From positions 88,564 through 152,563 of the forward strand of contig NZ_JAMHJQ010000015.1 in the NCBI RefSeq assembly GCF_023534745.1: DNA of 64,000 nucleotides, in the 5' to 3' direction. The stretch is from Streptomyces sp. 35G-GA-8 (GTDB taxonomy: Bacteria; Actinomycetota; Actinomycetes; Streptomycetales; Streptomycetaceae). The translations under genes and the position numbers were made by a program. The notes below the pieces were generated by a model. It saw nothing but the letters and a program-made list of their open reading frames with translations, was not told the origin of the DNA and did not search any database. This document shows, in pieces, positions 59,378-64,000 of the stretch; within the stretch, counting starts at the first letter, position 1, and each line of letters begins with the position of its first letter.

Positions 59378-61216
59378 TCACCAACGGGCCCTACGACGAA
59401 GGCCGGTGAGCAGATATGCGCAGAGCAGGGCCGAGAGCGACAACATCAGGGCAGCGGCGACCGGTTGGGCGACGAGCCGGAACGTGGCCATCAGCCAGTG
59501 GTCGACCTGACGGGGCCAGTCCAGCCAGGCCAGCTCGCGCAACCGGCCCGGGAGTCCGACGACCGAACGCGCGGACGGACCGACCAGCGCCCGCTGGATC
59601 AGCGGTACGACCAGGGTCGGTACGGCGACGACCGCGGCCGCCCCGGCGGCGGTGACCCGGAAGACCCCGGCCGCCAGCAGCCCCGCCCAGGCGCAGCCGA
59701 CGGTCAGTCCGGCCCAACCGGCGCTCAGCGCGAACCAGTTGCCCGGCACGGGCACGGCATCGGCGCCGTACACCAGGCGCAGCACCCCGGCGTCGACGGC
59801 CACGGTCAGCGACGCGAGCGCCAGCGACGCCGCGGCTGTCACGACGAGCTTGGCGAGGAGCAGGCCGAGACGGCGCGGGACGGTGCCCAGCGCACCGGCG
59901 AGCGCGGGGTAGCGGAACTCGTCGCCGAACGAGTACGCGCCGAGCAGCCCGGCGCCGAGGGCCGCGGGCGGCAGGGGAAGGAGCGCGGGCCAGGCGCTGA
60001 GCAGACCGGGGAGCGGAGTCCCGCCGGTGCGGGCGAGCGGCACGGCGAGGGCCACGGACGCGACGAGGACGGTGACGGCGATCACCGCCGTGGTACGGAT
60101 CCCGAACGTGCGGCGGAGTTCGTAGCGCAGCGGCCGGAGAGGACTGCGGGCCGGCCCCGTCGGCAGCGGCGCCGGGAGGGGACCGCGGTGGTGATCCGGA
60201 GCCTCGCCGTCCGTGCAGCCGCGGTCGAGGCCGTCGTCGTAGCCGTACGCGTCATCGGGATCGCGGGCGGCGTCGTAGGCGGGGGCAGGCGCGGGCAGCG
60301 GTACCGGTACGGAAAGGGGCACGGAGACCGGCGTGGGACCCGTGTCGCCGAACTCGTCGGCGAGCTGATGGACAAGGACGCCGTTGCGGAAGGCGGTCTC
60401 ACCGATCTCCGGGCAGCTGCTGCCGTAGACGGTGAGCAGACTGCCCACACCGGGCTCGGAGACCACTTCGACGGAGCGCCGGCCGGCGCGGGCCTCGCGG
60501 CTGAGCGCGTCGGCGAGACGTGCGGCGTGCGGGGTCCTGACGGCGACGCGGGGACGCAGCCGGGTACGGGCGAAGGAGGCCGCGTCCTGGTCGGCGACGA
60601 GCCGGCCCTCGTCGATCGTGACGACATGATCCGCGGTGCGCGCGGCCTCTTTGGCGTCCTGCGTGGTGTAGAGGACGGTGCCTCCGTGCTCCGCGTGCGC
60701 GCGCAGCAGTCCGAACAGCCAGCCGCTCTCGCGGGGCGACAGATCGACGGACGGCGCGTCGAGCAGCAGGGTGTGCGGATCCCCCAACAGCGCGGAGGCG
60801 AGCCCGAGTCTGCGGTCCATGCCGAGCGAGAGCGAGCCGAGCCGTTCGTCGCGCAGAGCGCCGAGGCCGACGACATCGATGAGTTCGTCGGCGCGCGAGG
60901 CGGGCACTCCGGCGGCGGCGCACAGCATCCGGAGCTGGCCTTTGACGGAACGTGCGGGATGGCCTGGCACATCGCCGAGCAGCACCCCGATCTCGCGCGC
61001 GGGATGGGCGATTCGGTGGAGGGGGCGACCGCGGAAGTAGGTGACGCCGCGTCCTGGTTCGAGTTCGAGCATCAGCCGGAGCGCGGTGGTCTTGCCCGCG
61101 CCGGGGGCGCCGAGAAGCGCCGTGACGGAGCCGGGCCGCGCCTCGAAGGTCAGATCGTCCACGGCGGGCGGGAATTCTCGACGGGGGTTGCTGGTCAGTC
61201 CGATGGCCTGGAGCAT
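59378..61216 (-). CDS. ABC ATPase-like domain fused to a membrane domain
   Basis: 612 residues. N-terminal nucleotide-binding domain with a clear P-loop (GAPGAGKTT, about 36-44), but the signature reads SLSLGMD, the Walker B ends LLLDAPS (Ala154 where the catalytic Glu is expected) and the H-loop position is Gln186 (TTQDAKEA). An acidic linker (about 310-345) leads to six or so C-terminal helices (about 370-605). It looks like an ABC-2-type transporter half with a crippled ATPase, or a regulator. It lies immediately downstream of the NrtR-like gene and upstream of whiH on the same strand. Confidence 0.8.
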   Translation of the reverse strand: MLQAIGLTSNPRREFPPAVDDLTFEARPGSVTALLGAPGAGKTTALRLMLELEPGRGVTYFRGRPLHRIAHPAREIGVLLGDVPGHPARSVKGQLRMLCAAAGVPASRADELIDVVGLGALRDERLGSLSLGMDRRLGLASALLGDPHTLLLDAPSVDLSPRESGWLFGLLRAHAEHGGTVLYTTQDAKEAARTADHVVTIDEGRLVADQDAASFARTRLRPRVAVRTPHAARLADALSREARAGRRSVEVVSEPGVGSLLTVYGSSCPEIGETAFRNGVLVHQLADEFGDTGPTPVSVPLSVPVPLPAPAPAYDAARDPDDAYGYDDGLDRGCTDGEAPDHHRGPLPAPLPTGPARSPLRPLRYELRRTFGIRTTAVIAVTVLVASVALAVPLARTGGTPLPGLLSAWPALLPLPPAALGAGLLGAYSFGDEFRYPALAGALGTVPRRLGLLLAKLVVTAAASLALASLTVAVDAGVLRLVYGADAVPVPGNWFALSAGWAGLTVGCAWAGLLAAGVFRVTAAGAAAVVAVPTLVVPLIQRALVGPSARSVVGLPGRLRELAWLDWPRQVDHWLMATFRLVAQPVAAALMLSLSALLCAYLLTGLRRRARW

Positions 61217-61343
61217 CGCTTCTCTCGCGGGGAGGTGAGACCGCTCGGCGGCAGGGTCGTTACCGCAGCAAGATAACGCGACATGTCCGACTTGTGGCGC
61301 AGGGTGGCGCCCCCGGGTGTCAGACGTCCGGCACGTGGCCCCG

Positions 61344-62108
61344 TCAGACCTCCGGGCGCAGCATCGGCGGGTTGAGTACGGTCGCCCCGCCGGCCCGGAA
61401 CAACTGGGCGGGCCTGCCTCCCTGCCGGGTCGTGGTGCCGCCCGACGGGACGAGGAATCCCGGGGTGCCGGTCACCTTCCGGTGGAAGTTGCGCGGATCG
61501 AGCGCCACGCCCCACACCGCCTCGTACACCCGGCGCAACTCCCCGACGGTGAACTCGGACGGGCAGAACGCGGTGGCGAGCGAGGAGTACTCGATCTTGG
61601 AGCGGGCCCGCTCCACCCCGTCCGCGAGGATCCGGGCGTGGTCGAAGGCGAGTTGGGCGGGCTGTTCGTCCTCGCGGGCGAAACCGCCCTCCTGGTTGAG
61701 CAGCGCGTCCACCGGGGCCCAGCGGGCGCTGTTGGCATCACCTCCGGCACGGGGCGCGGGAAGGTCGGGCGAGAGCGCCAGATGGGCCACGCTGACCACC
61801 CGCATCCGGGGATCGCGCCCGGGATCCCCGTAGGTGGCGAGCTGTTCGAGATGGGCCGCGTTGCCGGGCGCCGGGGAGACCGGGTCGTGGGCGCAGAGGC
61901 CGGTCTCCTCGGTGAGTTCACGCGCGGCGGCGCCGGCGAGGTCCTCGTCGGCCCTGACGAAACCGCCGGGCAGCGCCCACCGGCCCTGGAACGGCGGCTC
62001 CCCGCGCCGCACCACCAGCGCGCAGAGCGCGTGGCGGCGCACGGTGAGCACGACCAGGTCGACGGTGACAGCGAACGCGGGGAAGGCCGACGGGTCGTAG
62101 GGCGACAT
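61344..62108 (-). CDS. Nudix domain protein with C-terminal winged helix (NrtR-like)
   Basis: 254 residues. Nudix domain (about 10-150) with an intact box: GGFVRADEDLAGAAARELTE then ETGL. A C-terminal winged-helix domain (FTVGELRRVYEAVWG, FHRKVTGTPGFLV) follows. This is the layout of NrtR, which represses NAD-biosynthesis genes and senses ADP-ribose; the intact box means a hydrolase activity is also possible. No NAD genes are adjacent. A perfect inverted repeat sits just upstream. Confidence 0.85.
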   Translation of the reverse strand: MSPYDPSAFPAFAVTVDLVVLTVRRHALCALVVRRGEPPFQGRWALPGGFVRADEDLAGAAARELTEETGLCAHDPVSPAPGNAAHLEQLATYGDPGRDPRMRVVSVAHLALSPDLPAPRAGGDANSARWAPVDALLNQEGGFAREDEQPAQLAFDHARILADGVERARSKIEYSSLATAFCPSEFTVGELRRVYEAVWGVALDPRNFHRKVTGTPGFLVPSGGTTTRQGGRPAQLFRAGGATVLNPPMLRPEV

Positions 62109-62121
62109 GCCGCGATCTTAG

Positions 62122-62136
62122 TCGTCTGCCTGACGA
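62122..62136. promoter_or_regulatory. Candidate operator of the NrtR-like gene
   Basis: TCGTC (62122-62126) and GACGA (62132-62136) form an inverted repeat around TGCCT, 14-28 bases upstream of the ATG. Its position suits autoregulation. Confidence 0.45.
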
Positions 62137-62239
62137 TAAACACTCCTTCCGTCGTTCGCGCTCCCTACTTCTTCGCCATCTTCACGATCTTCGCGTCCCC
62201 AGCCGGCCCCGGCCCACCCGCCCGCCCGCCCACCCGGGC

Positions 62240-64000
62240 TCAGACCCCCAGTTGAAGGCCGGGGGCCGCCTCCTCGATCATGCCGAGCCCGAGCGCGCTG
62301 ACCCGTAAGGAGAAGGGCTCCTCCGCCACCCGCAGCCCGGTGAGCTGCACGGCCCCGAGCGGGGCGCCGCGGACCGGGCGCAGCGCGACGGTGCGGGCGG
62401 GCGCGTCCGGGCGGATACCGGCGAGCGCGGTGAGCAGATGGATCCCGGCGGCCGCGGCCACGGCCGCCGGACGGCACGCCGCGGGGTGCGGTACGGGAGC
62501 ACCGCCCGCGGTGCGCCGCTCCCCCGCGTACATCTCGGGCAGCCGGTGCCCGAACGCCTCCGCCGCGTCCAGCAGACCCCTGAGCAGGGAGCCCGCCTCC
62601 TCGTCGTATCCGGCCGCGATCAGGCCCCCGATCGCGACGGCCGTCTCGTGGACCCGTACCGCCCCGGCGCGGTGGCCGAAGGGATTGTGTCCGAGCTCCT
62701 TGGCTCCGAGGCCGCGCAGCCCCCACCCCGAGTCGAGGTCCGCTCCCCCGACCATGGCGACCAGCCGCTCGGTCTCCGACGTATCCAGCAGTCCCGGGGC
62801 CCGCTTCCCGCCGCCGAGCAATCCCGTGTCCAGGAGATGGGCGGCGCTGGCGCCGGCGTGGGGCAGCAGTCGGCCGTTGGCGCACCGCGCCGCGGCCGGG
62901 CGCCCGCCGTGGGAGTCGTCGGCCCAGAACGTCTGGCGGAATCGCATCCGCAGGGCGCTCGCCCACTCCCGCCAGCCGTCGGCTCCCGGCCTGCCGCAGG
63001 ACTCCAGCAGATCCGCACCGAGCAGCGCGGCGCGGTGTGCGTGGGCCTGGGTCTCGACGCGCCGGGGCCCGGTGGGGCCCGGCTCCCCCAGCAGCCCATC
63101 GGCACCAAGAGCGGTGCGCAGCCAGTGCAGACAGCGCTCCGCCGTGGGAAGCAGCTCGGCGAGGTCACCCTCGGGCAGCCCCCAGCGGCGTGCTTCGGCG
63201 AGGACCGTGGGGAAGGCGAGCGTCGCCTCAACTCCCGTACAGCTCGGCGGCACATGAGGCCCGGCGTCCCGCAGGGGGCCGGGGATACGCCCGAAGTCGC
63301 GTCCAGGGCCGCGGAACTGGGTGCGGGCGAGCGTAAGCATCGTGCCGACGGCGAGCCGGGTGCCGAGCGGGAGAGCCATCCGTACCGCCCAGAGCGCTTC
63401 CGCGGCCGGTGGCCCACAGCGCCAGGGCACGCCGGCGGCGAGGTGGACATCCGTGGAACCGCCCGGCCCGCGCAGCAGAAGCGCCTTGAGATCACCGAGG
63501 CTCGCGGCGAACAGCGGGCGCACCCGGGGGTCGTCGCCCTCAGCGCTCGCTTCCGGCAGGGGATTACTGGCGGTGCGGCCGGTCGGCCGCGCCACCCGGT
63601 CGGCGCGGATCCGCAGCTCGATGGTGCGGGAGGTCCCGGGAGCCAGCTCCATGTCCCAGCGGAGCAGTCCGGCAGAGGCCAAGGCGTCCTGCGGTGCCGG
63701 GTCGGCGGAGACGACGGCATGTCCGCGGCCGGCCGCGGCCCAGCGCAGACCCGCGGCGTGCACGCTCGCCGGGAGTTCGGGGCCGCCGCGGCCGACCGCG
63801 ATCGCGGCCAGCTCCGCCAGATCCGTGCCCAAAAAGATCTCCACCGGGAACCGGCGGACTCCGCGGGCCGAGCTGTGCAGTGTGATGCGTTCGGTGCCGT
63901 CGGCGTCCCGCAGCCGTTCGACACTGATCTCGGGATCGGGTCCGGCGTCCGCAGGGGTACGGACCACCGCGCCGAACCGTGCCCGGTCCGCCGCGACCAG
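62240..64000 (-). CDS. Amylo-alpha-1,6-glucosidase/glycogen debranching family protein (5' end outside window)
   Basis: At least 586 codons; the reading frame stays open to the right edge (LVAADRARFGAVVRTPADAG), so the true start lies beyond it. N-terminal glycogen-debranching domain (about the first 200 residues) and an (alpha/alpha)6-barrel-like C-terminal part with GTMLTLARTQFRGPGRDFGRI, TQAHAHRAALLGADLL and EMYAGERRTAGG. It probably acts on alpha-glucans or trehalose-type sugars in the cytoplasm, but this subgroup in actinobacteria is poorly characterised. It is upstream of the Nudix gene on the same strand. Confidence 0.75.
   Translation of the reverse strand: MVAADRARFGAVVRTPADAGPDPEISVERLRDADGTERITLHSSARGVRRFPVEIFLGTDLAELAAIAVGRGGPELPASVHAAGLRWAAAGRGHAVVSADPAPQDALASAGLLRWDMELAPGTSRTIELRIRADRVARPTGRTASNPLPEASAEGDDPRVRPLFAASLGDLKALLLRGPGGSTDVHLAAGVPWRCGPPAAEALWAVRMALPLGTRLAVGTMLTLARTQFRGPGRDFGRIPGPLRDAGPHVPPSCTGVEATLAFPTVLAEARRWGLPEGDLAELLPTAERCLHWLRTALGADGLLGEPGPTGPRRVETQAHAHRAALLGADLLESCGRPGADGWREWASALRMRFRQTFWADDSHGGRPAAARCANGRLLPHAGASAAHLLDTGLLGGGKRAPGLLDTSETERLVAMVGGADLDSGWGLRGLGAKELGHNPFGHRAGAVRVHETAVAIGGLIAAGYDEEAGSLLRGLLDAAEAFGHRLPEMYAGERRTAGGAPVPHPAACRPAAVAAAAGIHLLTALAGIRPDAPARTVALRPVRGAPLGAVQLTGLRVAEEPFSLRVSALGLGMIEEAAPGLQLGV

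Noticed and set aside
59342-61276. 644-codon open frame opposite the ABC fusion gene
   Set aside because: Low-complexity Arg/Gly/Gln translation, no start signal, complete overlap with a recognisable membrane protein gene.
1-64000. tRNA, rRNA, CRISPR arrays, insertion sequences or prophage genes
   Set aside because: I read the gaps on both strands and found no cloverleaf, regularly spaced repeat array, transposase or phage structural gene. A covariance and transposase search would settle this.

Overview
The window is high-GC actinobacterial DNA and almost certainly a Streptomyces chromosome. It carries the vegetative sigma factor gene hrdB, the sporulation regulator gene whiH beside it, the cell-division gene sepH, the cutRS two-component pair and a ptsH gene with a DasR-type operator. 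From memory, the gene order follows the hrdB-to-dut section of the Streptomyces coelicolor core chromosome. Coding density is high and many neighbouring genes are translationally coupled through ATGA, GTGA or TGATG overlaps. No rRNA, tRNA, CRISPR array, insertion sequence or prophage was recognised.

Layout. 1-4.9 kb: 5' part of the kdp potassium-pump operon with two tiny membrane proteins, then DUF3710, dut, a thioesterase, DUF3093 and a DUF4193 zinc-ribbon protein. 5.3-7.7 kb: cutRS and a 60-residue orphan. 7.9-14.9 kb: inositol phosphatase, coproporphyrin ferrochelatase, MFS transporter plus FAD oxidase, a low-complexity membrane protein, and sepH. 15-22.9 kb: sulfurtransferase, VOC protein, thymidine kinase, a phosphodiesterase-like protein, DUF5998, a GNAT/acyl-CoA-ligase fusion (PatA type) and ptsH. 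23-28 kb: a GntR regulator, an M23 peptidase behind a c-di-AMP (ydaO/yuaA) riboswitch, and a paired M16 peptidase operon. 28-34.3 kb: topoisomerase subunit A, a COG0523 GTPase, and two divergent citrate-synthase-family genes, one of them fused to a DNA-binding domain.

34.4-45.0 kb looks like an accessory carbohydrate locus: a GH13 glucosidase, two ABC permeases, a solute-binding lipoprotein, a LacI/MalR-type regulator and a 1429-residue secreted GH87 alpha-1,3-glucanase. Related CGCAA/CTTGC elements lie at the lacI, binding-protein and glucanase promoters, which suggests one regulon for extracellular alpha-1,3-glucan breakdown, oligosaccharide uptake and intracellular hydrolysis.

45.3-64 kb: a CitA/DcuS-type two-component pair facing an acetate-type sodium symporter with its DUF485 partner, a NarL-type two-component operon, topoisomerase subunit B, a DUF7455 zinc-ribbon protein, a secreted trypsin-like protease, hrdB with an ShbA-type promoter, whiH, a degenerate ABC ATPase fused to a membrane domain, a NrtR-like Nudix regulator and a truncated glycogen-debranching-family protein. 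The points most worth follow-up are the DNA-binding citrate-synthase fusion with its inverted-repeat operator, the partner citrate synthase with Glu for the catalytic Asp, and the alpha-1,3-glucan locus with its shared operator.
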